The notes below the pieces were generated by a model. It was given only the letters and a program-made list of their open reading frames with translations. It was not told the origin of the DNA and did not search any database. The position numbers were made by a program, and so were the translations under genes. Below are positions 1 through 5,701 of a DNA stretch of 6,472 nt, in pieces (position 1 is the first letter of the stretch; every line of letters begins with the position of its first letter). The stretch is from Kiritimatiellales bacterium (GTDB lineage Bacteria; Verrucomicrobiota; Kiritimatiellia; Kiritimatiellales; Pontiellaceae), in contig JABDQT010000206.1 in the NCBI GenBank assembly GCA_013042165.1, positions 1 through 6,472 of the forward strand, written 5' to 3'.

Positions 1-211
1 CCTCAAGGGGTGCTCCTTCGAATGCAAAGGTTTGAAGCTGCTGCCTTTTCGGTGCCGGTTGCACCGCGTTAACCAGACTCGATAAACTTTCATCCGAGCT
101 CTCGGACGGTGCGGCCGACGGCGCCAAAGGAGGAGGCCCCTGTCCGTAAGAAGTCATGAGAAACAGAGAGGGGATCAGCAGTGTCAGAATAAAGATAGGT
201 CTGTGTTTCAT
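1..211 (-). CDS. Exported protein with secretin-like motif, 5' part only (truncated by window edge)
   Basis: A reading frame opens with ATG at 211-209 and stays open for 70 codons to the window edge. The N-terminus is a convincing Sec signal peptide: a basic start (MKHR), a hydrophobic stretch of about residues 5-20, and a plausible signal peptidase I site after residue 23 (Ser-Tyr-Gly, then Gln). A Pro/Ala/Ser-rich linker follows (residues 25-40). The last visible residues, FAFEGAPLE, resemble the opening of secretin N0/N1-type domains in type II/III secretion proteins (hydrophobic strand, then APL-E before a helix). That assignment is inference from a very short motif. No good Shine-Dalgarno precedes the ATG, with only AGGG about 13 nt upstream. 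The gene follows the hydrogenase terminator on the same strand, so it probably has its own promoter and is unrelated to the hydrogenase. Being an exported protein is well supported; the family is not. Confidence 0.7.
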   Translation of the reverse strand, partial: MKHRPIFILTLLIPSLFLMTSYGQGPPPLAPSAAPSESSDESLSSLVNAVQPAPKRQQLQTFAFEGAPLE

Positions 212-285
212 AGGTGTATATAACCCTGTAGTTGTTGATTTATTGCAGTCTAGTTGCCATTACGAAGAAAGCAAGGCGAGGGCGC

Positions 286-316
286 AAAAAAACCGCCCCC
301 TTGCGAGGGGCGGTTT
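286..316 (-). terminator. Rho-independent terminator of the hydrogenase operon
   Basis: On the minus strand, arm AACCGCCCC (315-307) and arm GGGGCGGTT (299-291) are perfectly complementary around a 7-nt loop (306-300). An uninterrupted T run (292-286) follows, partly shared with the stem. The hairpin begins 22 nt after the hydA TAA at 340-338. On the plus strand the stem is followed by only three T residues, so termination should be mainly in the operon's direction. It separates hydA from the exported-protein gene beginning at 211. Confidence 0.92.
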
Positions 317-337
317 GGCGAATCCCATGAAAGACCC

Positions 338-2086
338 TTACTTCTGGTAGAGCGGGCGCTGCTTGTAGGTCGTATGCAGCAGTTCGTGGGCCTTGTGGCT
401 AAGCGGCTCGCCGAGGAAATCCTCGTAAACCCGGGTGATTTCCGGGTTATGGTGCGAGCAGCGCAGCTTGCTCTTTTCATCGTCCGTGTAGATGCCTTTG
501 GTACGCTGTGCACGGATTTCGTCGGTCGCGCCATGGGGCTGTCCGCCGCCGCCAATGCAGCCTCCGCGGCAGGCCATTACTTCAATGAAGTGGAAAGGAA
601 GTTCCTCTCCGTTATCGCGCGCTGCGCGAACCTGGTCAATCACGGCCTGGCAGTTGCCCATCTGGTGGGCGACTGCGATGCGCACCTTCGTGCCTTTGAT
701 GTCGATCTCGGCGGCCTTGACGCCATCCATGCCGCGAACGGCCTCGAACTCGACCTGTGCAAGATCCTCCTTCGTGATCAGGTAGTACGCCGAGCGCAGG
801 GCCGCCTCCATCACGCCGCCGGTCACGCCGAAAATAGTGCCGGCACCGCTGTATTCACCGAGCAGGTTGTCGCAGTCCGAGTCGGGCAGGCTGACAAAGT
901 CGATACCGGCCTGCTTGATCATGCGCGCCAGCTCGCGGGTGGTGATGGAATAGTCGATGTCCTGGAAGCCGGACGCGAACATTTCGTCGGAGCGGGTGAT
1001 CTCATACTTCTTCGAGGTACACGGCATGACCGAAACCATCGTAATGCTTGCAGGATCAATTCCGGCCTTCTCGGCATAGTAGGTCTTCGACATTACGCCG
1101 AGCATTTCCTGCGGCGACTTGGCGGTCGAAAAGTTGTCCACAAAGTCGGGCGCAAATTTTTCCATGTAGTCGGTCCACGACGGGCAGCAGCTGGTGATGA
1201 GCGGCAGGGGGCCATCCCCGGTGAAGCGTTTTACAAACTCGCTGCCCTCTTCGAGAATAGTCAGGTCAGCCGCCCAGTTGGTGTCGAAAATGGCATTGAA
1301 GCCGAGGCGGCGCAGCGCGGTATAGATTTTACCCGTCACCAAGGCGCCGGGTTCCATGCCGAAGGCTTCGCCCAACGCAACGCGGACCGCCGGAGCGATC
1401 TGCACAACCACGTGCTTTTCAGGTGCCTTGATGGCATCCCAGACCGGCTTGGTGTCATCCTTCTCATAGATCGCGCCGACCGGGCAGTGCGCCGAGCACT
1501 GACCGCATTTGATGCAGGGGCTTTCCTCGAGGCTGACATCCGCCGCCGGAGCAAGACGGGTGTCGTCGCCGCGGCCTATGAATTCGAGCGCGTAAACGCC
1601 CTGCATGTCCTGGCAGACCAGGACGCAGCGCCCGCACTTGATGCACTTTTCGGGATTCAAAACGATCGACGGCGTCGACTCATCGCGCTCAATTTCATTG
1701 ACGCGCTTTTCAAACTTGATGTCGCGGATGCCGAAGTCGGCCGACATGTCCTGCAGTTCGCAGTTTCCGCTGCGACCGCATTGCAGGCAGTCGTTCGGAT
1801 GGGTGGAGAGGATCAGTTCCAGAACGGAACGGCGAACCTCCACCACCTCCGGATCGTGCGTGAGCACTTTCATGCCCGGGCCAACGGCCGTTGCGCAGGC
1901 GCGCAGCATTTTCGGGGAACCTTCAACCTTAACCACGCAGATGCCGCAGGCGGCCCATGCATCGAGGTCGGAATGGTAGCACAACTTCGGAATTTCAACT
2001 CCCACTTCCTTGGCCGCGTCGAGGATCGTGGTTCCTGCCGGGACGGTTACGGGAATTCCATTGATTTCTGCTTCAATCATAGACAT
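338..2086 (-). CDS. hydA: [FeFe]-hydrogenase catalytic subunit HydA (NAD-linked, HydABC type)
   Basis: This 582-residue subunit reversibly reduces protons to H2 at the H-cluster in the cytoplasm. Domains in order: an N-terminal plant-type [2Fe-2S] domain (C36, C47, C50, C64); a His-ligated [4Fe-4S] motif (H96, C100, C103, C109); a bacterial 2[4Fe-4S] ferredoxin domain (C148/C151/C154/C158 and C191/C194/C197/C201); then the H-domain. All three H-cluster signatures are intact: TSCCPSW at 298-304 (C300 the expected proton-relay Cys, C301 a ligand), MPCTSKKYE at 354-362 (C356 ligand) and the Gly-rich C506/C510 motif ending GGGGQP. A C-terminal extension to residue 582 covers the small-subunit-like segment. 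The architecture matches HydA of trimeric bifurcating hydrogenases. The start has a Shine-Dalgarno, AAGGAG (2101-2096), 9 nt away and overlapping the hydB stop, which indicates translational coupling. It is the last gene before the terminator. Whether it bifurcates is inferred from its partners. Confidence 0.97.
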   Translation of the reverse strand: MSMIEAEINGIPVTVPAGTTILDAAKEVGVEIPKLCYHSDLDAWAACGICVVKVEGSPKMLRACATAVGPGMKVLTHDPEVVEVRRSVLELILSTHPNDCLQCGRSGNCELQDMSADFGIRDIKFEKRVNEIERDESTPSIVLNPEKCIKCGRCVLVCQDMQGVYALEFIGRGDDTRLAPAADVSLEESPCIKCGQCSAHCPVGAIYEKDDTKPVWDAIKAPEKHVVVQIAPAVRVALGEAFGMEPGALVTGKIYTALRRLGFNAIFDTNWAADLTILEEGSEFVKRFTGDGPLPLITSCCPSWTDYMEKFAPDFVDNFSTAKSPQEMLGVMSKTYYAEKAGIDPASITMVSVMPCTSKKYEITRSDEMFASGFQDIDYSITTRELARMIKQAGIDFVSLPDSDCDNLLGEYSGAGTIFGVTGGVMEAALRSAYYLITKEDLAQVEFEAVRGMDGVKAAEIDIKGTKVRIAVAHQMGNCQAVIDQVRAARDNGEELPFHFIEVMACRGGCIGGGGQPHGATDEIRAQRTKGIYTDDEKSKLRCSHHNPEITRVYEDFLGEPLSHKAHELLHTTYKQRPLYQK

Positions 2087-2095
2087 TTTTTCTTA

Positions 2096-2101
2096 CTCCT
2101 T
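2096..2101 (-). promoter_or_regulatory. Ribosome binding site of hydA overlapping the hydB stop codon
   Basis: On the minus strand the hydB stop TAA (2102-2100) runs directly into GGAG, giving AAGGAG 9 nt before the hydA ATG at 2086. It fixes this start over the internal ATG two codons later (2080) and suggests coupled translation, and so matched amounts, of HydB and HydA. Confidence 0.8.
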
Positions 2102-3881
2102 ATCCCTTGAGGATTGCGTCAAATTTACATTTATCGAAGCACTGACCGCACTTGATACACTGATCCTGGTCGATCAGGTGCACGCCCTTGACCTCGCCGC
2201 TGATGCAGTTGACGGGACAGACACGGGCGCAGGCGGTACAGCCGATGCACTTGTCTTCGACAACGGTGTAGGCCAGCAGATCTTTACATTTCCCTGCAGG
2301 ACAGCACTTGTCTTTGATGTGCGCCATATATTCGTCCTCGAAATAATTCAAGGTCGACATGATCGGGTTCGGGGTGCACTGGCCCAGACCGCAGAGCGAA
2401 GCTTTGCGCATGGCCTGGGCAAGCTCTTTCAGGGAGTCGATGTCTTCCATCGTGCCCTGGCCCTTGGAGAACTTGTCGAGAATGTTGTAGCAGGTGCGAG
2501 AGCCGATACGGCAGGGCGCGCACTTTCCGCAGGATTCATCGACTGAGAACTCAAGGTAGAACTTGGTTACGTCGATCATGCAGTCGTCTTCGTCCATTAC
2601 GATCATGCCGCCGGAGCCCATCATGGAGCCGATGGATTGCAGGCTTTCATAGTCGATCGGGGTGTCGAGAAACTCTTCGGTGAGTACGCCGCCGGAAGGA
2701 CCGCCGGTCTGGGCCGCCTTGAACTTCTTGCCGCCGCTGATGCCGCCGCCGATATCGTAGATGATTTCGCGCAACGTGGTGCCCATCGGAACTTCGATCA
2801 GGCCGGAGTTGTTGATTTTACCGGTCAGTGCGAACACCTTGGTGCCCTTGGTACTCGCCGTACCGATGCTGCTGAACCAGGCGGAACCCTTCAGAATGAT
2901 CATCGGGATGTTTGCATAGGTTTCAACGTTGTTGGTTACGGTCGGTTTGCCCCACAGACCTTTAACGGCGGGGAAGGGCGGGCGCGGGATCGGCATGCCC
3001 CGCTTGCCTTCAATCGAGGCGAGCAGCGCAGTCTCTTCACCGCAGACAAATGCGCCGGCGCCGAGGCGCAGCTCGATGTCGAAGCTGAAGTCGGTGCCGA
3101 GAATGTTGTCGCCGAGCAGTCCGTATTCACGGGCCTGGTCGATGGCATTGTTCAGACGCTCAATCGCCAGCGGATATTCCGCGCGGATGTAGATATAACC
3201 CTGGTTGGCTCCAACCGTATGGCCGGCGATGGCCATGGCTTCGAGAATCGAGTGGGGGTCGCCCTCGGCCGTGGAACGGTCCATATAGGCGCCGGGATCT
3301 CCTTCGTCAGCATTGCAGACGATATATTTCTGCTCAGAATCCGTGTTTTTGGTGAAGCTCCATTTTAGGCCGGTCGGGAAACCTGCACCACCGCGTCCGC
3401 GAAGGCCGGAATCCTTGAGCTCTTCGATGACTTTATCGGGAGTCATTTCGAAGAGGACCTTTTCGAGTGCGGCATAACCGTCGCGGGCAATGTATTCGTC
3501 GATGTACTCGGGATTGATCACACCGCAGTTGCGCAGCACGATGCGCTGTTGTTTCTGATAGAAGTCGATCTCGTCGGCTTTCTGGTCTTGCTGCTCCTTG
3601 TCATAAAGAAGCGCTTCAACCTTGCGGCCTTTGACGATGTGCTCGGATACGATTTCTTTGGCGTGCTCGGGACCCACCTTCACATAAAAGGATTCGTCGG
3701 GCAGGATCTTGACGATCGGACCCTGCTCGCAGAACCCGAAGCAACCGGTTTTGACGAGCTGGGCTTCCGCATCGACACCCTGTGCCGCGAGTTCTTTTTC
3801 CAGCTCCTTATAGAGCGCGATGCCTTTACTGGACTCGCACGCGGTTCCAGCACAGACGAGAATATAGTTTTTGTATGCCAT
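2100..3881 (-). CDS. hydB: NuoF-like FMN/NAD(H)-binding hydrogenase subunit HydB
   Basis: This 593-residue flavoprotein exchanges electrons with NAD(H) and is the likely bifurcation site in HydABC complexes. Domains: an N-terminal thioredoxin-fold [2Fe-2S] domain (C10, C15, C47, C51); a NuoF core with the Gly-rich LRGRGGAGFPTGLKW motif (160-174), NADEGDPGAY (190-199) and GAGAFVCGEETALL (274-287) of the FMN/NADH site; an NuoF [4Fe-4S] site (C451, C454, C457, C497); a Cys cluster CCPAGKC (526-532); and a C-terminal 2[4Fe-4S] ferredoxin domain (C545/C548/C551/C555 and C575/C578/C581/C585). The added N- and C-terminal cluster domains distinguish it from respiratory NuoF and match HydB. The second C-terminal motif ends CK rather than the usual CP. 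It starts 12 bp after the preceding stop, with only a weak Shine-Dalgarno (AGGCAGG). It sits between the small ferredoxin-like gene and hydA and should pair with HydC to form the NADH-oxidising module. Confidence 0.96.
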   Translation of the reverse strand: MAYKNYILVCAGTACESSKGIALYKELEKELAAQGVDAEAQLVKTGCFGFCEQGPIVKILPDESFYVKVGPEHAKEIVSEHIVKGRKVEALLYDKEQQDQKADEIDFYQKQQRIVLRNCGVINPEYIDEYIARDGYAALEKVLFEMTPDKVIEELKDSGLRGRGGAGFPTGLKWSFTKNTDSEQKYIVCNADEGDPGAYMDRSTAEGDPHSILEAMAIAGHTVGANQGYIYIRAEYPLAIERLNNAIDQAREYGLLGDNILGTDFSFDIELRLGAGAFVCGEETALLASIEGKRGMPIPRPPFPAVKGLWGKPTVTNNVETYANIPMIILKGSAWFSSIGTASTKGTKVFALTGKINNSGLIEVPMGTTLREIIYDIGGGISGGKKFKAAQTGGPSGGVLTEEFLDTPIDYESLQSIGSMMGSGGMIVMDEDDCMIDVTKFYLEFSVDESCGKCAPCRIGSRTCYNILDKFSKGQGTMEDIDSLKELAQAMRKASLCGLGQCTPNPIMSTLNYFEDEYMAHIKDKCCPAGKCKDLLAYTVVEDKCIGCTACARVCPVNCISGEVKGVHLIDQDQCIKCGQCFDKCKFDAILKG

Positions 3882-3893
3882 GATAGTGCCTGC

Positions 3894-4283
3894 CTATTTG
3901 ATGATGTCTGCTGCGGGTTTGTCGAAGATGTGATCGGAAACCAATGCCTTCTCGATGATGTGCTCGCGGACGATGCGGCGCGCCACCTTGTCGGTAACGT
4001 TGCCATAAATGACGCGCGGCATACCGGGAACGGCGACTTCCACCGTCGGCTCGGAGAAGCAAAGCCCCATGCACCCGGTCTGGGTGATCCGGGTGTCCTT
4101 GATTTCGTGGCTGTTCAGCTCGTCGAGAAAGGCATCAAATGCTTCCTTGGCGCCTGCCGCAATTCCGCAGGTTCCCATGCCGATAATGATCTGCGCCGAC
4201 TTTTCGTCGCCGTCGCGCTGGACCATCTCTTTCTTTTTCGATTCACGCAGGTTGCGCAGTTCTTCCAGTGTCATTTTAGCCAT
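3894..4283 (-). CDS. Small thioredoxin-fold [2Fe-2S] ferredoxin-like protein of the hydrogenase operon
   Basis: This 129-residue protein resembles the N-terminal domain of HydB and the Cys domain of NuoE. A charged N-terminal helix (residues 5-28) precedes a thioredoxin-like fold with GMGTCGIAAGA (35-45) and TGCMGLC (69-75). Only three of the four usual cluster cysteines are present (C39, C71, C75); the position expected for the second Cys is G44. From memory, GTCGIAAGA is the normal form in this operon-associated family, so this is a family trait rather than damage, but whether it holds a [2Fe-2S] cluster is open. The frame extends upstream to 4367, but ATG 4283 is preferred because AAGGAAGG lies 6 nt upstream and the upstream extension would overlap the HATPase gene. 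Small proteins of this type are sometimes called HydD in clostridial-type hydrogenase operons; I leave the symbol empty. Its role is probably electron transfer or assembly with HydABC (inference). Confidence 0.85.
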   Translation of the reverse strand: MAKMTLEELRNLRESKKKEMVQRDGDEKSAQIIIGMGTCGIAAGAKEAFDAFLDELNSHEIKDTRITQTGCMGLCFSEPTVEVAVPGMPRVIYGNVTDKVARRIVREHIIEKALVSDHIFDKPAADIIK

Positions 4284-4289
4284 CTTGCA

Positions 4290-4297
4290 CCTTCCTT
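4290..4297 (-). promoter_or_regulatory. Ribosome binding site deciding the start of the small ferredoxin-like gene
   Basis: On the minus strand AAGGAAGG lies 6 nt before ATG 4283, inside the 16-bp gap after the HATPase stop. It supports the 129-residue start over a longer in-frame start at 4367 that would overlap the HATPase gene by 68 bp. Confidence 0.75.
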
Positions 4298-4299
4298 GA

Positions 4300-4896
4300 T
4301 TATAAAGTTCCCAGATCCGCCTCTTGGGAGGCGATAAATTCTTTGAGCAGCACCAGGCTTTCCGCATCGTTCAGATCGCCCAGCGCATCGTTCAGTTCGG
4401 CTCTGCTGATCGCGTAATTTTTTTCGCCGATACTCCGTTCAATTTTTAAATTCACATCAAACCCATAGGTCATCAGCGTCATCGCCGCGGTTGTAAAGTC
4501 GCCAAACATCGGCACATCCACATTCGATCGATCGAGCGTGAAGGTAACGGTGGTGCCCACCCCTTCCTGCGATTCAATTCCTGCCGTGCCCCCGGTCATT
4601 TCCGCCGTCTGAAAAAGGAAGGGCAGGCCAAGGCCCACTTTGCGGTGCCGATGTTTCAGGCCGTCCGAATAAAACGGGTCTTTGACCTTTTCTAACGTTT
4701 CGGCACTCATTCCTTTTCCATTGTCCGTAATCACGACCATCAGTTTTTCTTCAGTCTCCTCAACGCTCAGGGTGATCTCCGACGCATCGGCTTCGATCGA
4801 GTTCTGCACCAGATCCATAATCATATCGCAGAGCGTGGCGTGCATAATCTTATTGCATACTGCGTAGTTCGTATTGTTGTTCAGTCGGTCGGGCAA
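4300..4896 (-). CDS. Stand-alone HATPase (GHKL) ATP-binding protein in the hydrogenase operon
   Basis: A 198-residue protein whose core is a GHKL ATPase domain like that of histidine kinases and anti-sigma factors. Numbered from the TTG start, the boxes are: N-box DLVQNSIEA with N32; G1 box DNGKGM (58-63); DPFY (73-76), like the F-box; G2 box VGLGLPF (87-93); and a G3-like GVGTTVTF (112-119). About 75 C-terminal residues fall outside the ATPase core. There is no HisKA/phosphoacceptor domain, sensor domain or membrane segment, so it is not a complete sensor kinase. Similar orphan ATPases occur between nuoE- and nuoF-like genes in other [FeFe]-hydrogenase operons (recollection), and their function is unsettled. 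The start is uncertain: TTG 4896 lies 20 bp after the hydC stop, with GGGAG about 16 nt upstream; ATG 4845 (181 residues) lacks a Shine-Dalgarno but still keeps the whole N-box. ATP binding is likely; a regulatory role is inference. Confidence 0.88.
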   Translation of the reverse strand: MPDRLNNNTNYAVCNKIMHATLCDMIMDLVQNSIEADASEITLSVEETEEKLMVVITDNGKGMSAETLEKVKDPFYSDGLKHRHRKVGLGLPFLFQTAEMTGGTAGIESQEGVGTTVTFTLDRSNVDVPMFGDFTTAAMTLMTYGFDVNLKIERSIGEKNYAISRAELNDALGDLNDAESLVLLKEFIASQEADLGTL

Positions 4897-4916
4897 TACG
4901 CACTACGCCGTACTCC

Positions 4917-5402
4917 CTACTTTCCTTCAAATTGGTCGATGATCGCATCCATCTGCTTCGTGCCGACGTCGCCGAATACCTCGCCGTTGACGGTCAGAAC
5001 CGGGGCCAGCCCGCAGCAGCCGATGCAGCGCACCGCTTCCACGGAAAATTCCCCGTCTTCGGTTACCGTGTTGAGTCCGACGCCGAGTCTGCGTTCGCAT
5101 TCGTCGATCAGATCCTGTCCGCCCTTGAGGTAGCAGGCGGTGCCCATGCAGACCGCAATCTGGTTCCGCCCCGGCTTGGACAGCTTGAAGAAGTGATAGA
5201 AGGTGATGACGCCGTAAATCTTGGCAACCGGAATATCCAGTGCGGCGGCCACGTCGAAGGCGGCTTGGCGCGGAATATAGCCGAACTCCTCCTGCACGCG
5301 GTGCAGGACCATGATCAGGTTGCCCGGCTTGTCTTGCCATTTTTCTATGAAGGCTTCGATTTCCGGGGTCAGTAGCTTTTCTTTTTCAACAGATGCAGTC
5401 AT
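4917..5402 (-). CDS. hydC: NuoE-like [2Fe-2S] subunit HydC of the NAD-linked hydrogenase
   Basis: This 161-residue protein matches the usual length of the complex I 24-kDa/NuoE family. An N-terminal helical bundle (about 14-75, including the family motif YGVITFYHFF at 63-72) leads into a thioredoxin-like domain. That domain binds one [2Fe-2S] cluster through C85, C90, C126 and C130 (motifs CMGTAC and CIGCCG). In HydABC it docks on HydB and, in current models, gates electron flow near the FMN. It is the first gene of the operon. GGAGG (5415-5411) lies 8 nt before ATG 5402, and a leader of roughly 150 nt is predicted. A nuoE in respiratory complex I is excluded as an alternative, because the operon contains hydA and no other nuo genes. 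Confidence 0.95.
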   Translation of the reverse strand: MTASVEKEKLLTPEIEAFIEKWQDKPGNLIMVLHRVQEEFGYIPRQAAFDVAAALDIPVAKIYGVITFYHFFKLSKPGRNQIAVCMGTACYLKGGQDLIDECERRLGVGLNTVTEDGEFSVEAVRCIGCCGLAPVLTVNGEVFGDVGTKQMDAIIDQFEGK

Positions 5403-5410
5403 ATCTTAAT

Positions 5411-5415
5411 CCTCC
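5411..5415 (-). promoter_or_regulatory. Ribosome binding site of hydC
   Basis: On the minus strand GGAGG lies 8 nt upstream of ATG 5402. It is the best Shine-Dalgarno in the operon and confirms the start of its first gene. Confidence 0.8.
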
Positions 5416-5475
5416 AAATTGGCCGGCCGTTCAGGTTGCTTCACTCTTTGCCTGACGAGTTAACAGTTATGAAAT

Positions 5476-5528
5476 CTGATTGTTACCTAATATTCCCGGT
5501 TTCAGGCCAAATTAATAACAACAATCAG
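5476..5528. repeat. 9-bp perfect inverted repeat in the hydC leader/upstream region
   Basis: CTGATTGTT (5476-5484) and AACAATCAG (5520-5528) are exact reverse complements separated by 35 bp; arm centres are 44 bp apart, about four helical turns. The arms contain TTGTT/AACAA, the outer half of Rex-type operators (TTGTKA family), and continue as TTGTTA (5480-5485) and TAACAA (5516-5521), which face each other. They may be two protein-binding half-sites, or a long-loop stem in the hydC leader RNA. The repeat is seen directly; its function is inference. Confidence 0.5.
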
Positions 5529-5557
5529 CGTCACTTCCTTTGCTTAAAAGAGCGAGC

Positions 5558-5585
5558 AATATAGAGGGTCATCTATGACCGTAAA
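5558..5585 (-). promoter_or_regulatory. Predicted sigma-70-type promoter of the hydrogenase operon
   Basis: On the minus strand a -35-like TTTACG (5585-5580; 4 of 6 to TTGACA) and a -10 TATATT (5563-5558; 5 of 6 to TATAAT) are separated by 16 bp. A run of eight T (5594-5587) directly upstream could act as an UP element. Initiation would fall near 5550, giving a leader of about 150 nt before hydC. The spacer is almost filled by a palindrome, a classic place for repressor action. This is a consensus match only. Confidence 0.45.
5567..5580. promoter_or_regulatory. 14-bp palindrome (candidate operator) within the hydrogenase promoter spacer
   Basis: GGTCAT-CT-ATGACC is a 6+6 inverted repeat with a 2-bp centre, lying between the predicted -35 and -10 of the hydrogenase operon. 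It does not match the usual Rex operator (TTGTGA or TTGTTA halves), so it could serve a different dimeric regulator. The same ATGAC/GTCAT words recur as a second inverted pair at 5634-5651 in front of rex. Its function is inferred from position and symmetry. Confidence 0.45.
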
Positions 5586-5605
5586 CAAAAAAAACTCATT
5601 TTGCG

Positions 5606-5634
5606 TTGTTTATACGCGATATAGGTAATATTAA
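5606..5634 (+). promoter_or_regulatory. Weak candidate promoter for rex
   Basis: TTGTTT (5606-5611) and TATTAA (5629-5634) are separated by 17 bp upstream of rex. Both hexamers are poor matches, and this is only the best pair I could find. Initiation would fall near 5641, inside the ATGAC/GTCAT inverted pair, giving a leader of about 60 nt. Confidence 0.22.
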
Positions 5635-5651
5635 TGACAAAATAACGTCAT
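5634..5651. repeat. ATGAC-N8-GTCAT inverted pair upstream of rex
   Basis: ATGAC (5634-5638) and GTCAT (5647-5651) form a 5-bp inverted pair around 8 AT-rich bases, close to the predicted rex start site. The words are the same as those in the 14-bp palindrome at 5567-5580 but face the other way with wider spacing. Five-base arms are short, so chance is possible. Confidence 0.3.
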
Positions 5652-5670
5652 AAAAGTGCTATTTAAGTTA

Positions 5671-5685
5671 TTATTGTGACGATAA
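5671..5685. promoter_or_regulatory. Imperfect palindrome with a TTGTGA half-site before rex (possible autoregulatory site)
   Basis: TTATTGTGACGATAA is a 15-bp imperfect palindrome (one mismatched pair around a central G), 17 bp before the rex ATG. It includes TTGTGA (5674-5679), one half of the common Rex operator; the second half (TCACAA) is not present in register. If transcription starts upstream, a bound protein here could block rex expression. Support is weak. Confidence 0.3.
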
Positions 5686-5701
5686 ACGGGGATTATATGA
5701 C

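Noticed and set aside
254..2110. Very long open frame (618 codons) on the plus strand opposite hydA
   Set aside because: It is a mirror of hydA caused by biased codon use; it runs through the terminator hairpin, its translation shows no recognisable domain, and hydA on the other strand has every expected cofactor motif.
2637..3368. Plus-strand open frame opposite hydB (also the frame 3549-4337)
   Set aside because: Antisense shadow of hydB and of the small ferredoxin-like gene; no Shine-Dalgarno and no recognisable protein family.
4300..4896. Complete sensor histidine kinase
   Set aside because: Only the ATPase half is present: no HisKA helices, sensor domain or membrane segment, and no response regulator gene nearby.
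4932..5375. Plus-strand open frame opposite hydC, and an alternative minus-strand frame at 4927-5340
   Set aside because: Both overlap a gene with a clear ribosome binding site and all four NuoE cysteines; the alternative frame's protein is Arg-rich and low in complexity, typical of a shifted frame.
5558..5585. Sigma-54 promoter for the hydrogenase operon
   Set aside because: The GG...GC elements with 10-bp spacing were looked for in the upstream region (for example around TTGGCC on the minus strand near 5505) and no acceptable -12 element was found.
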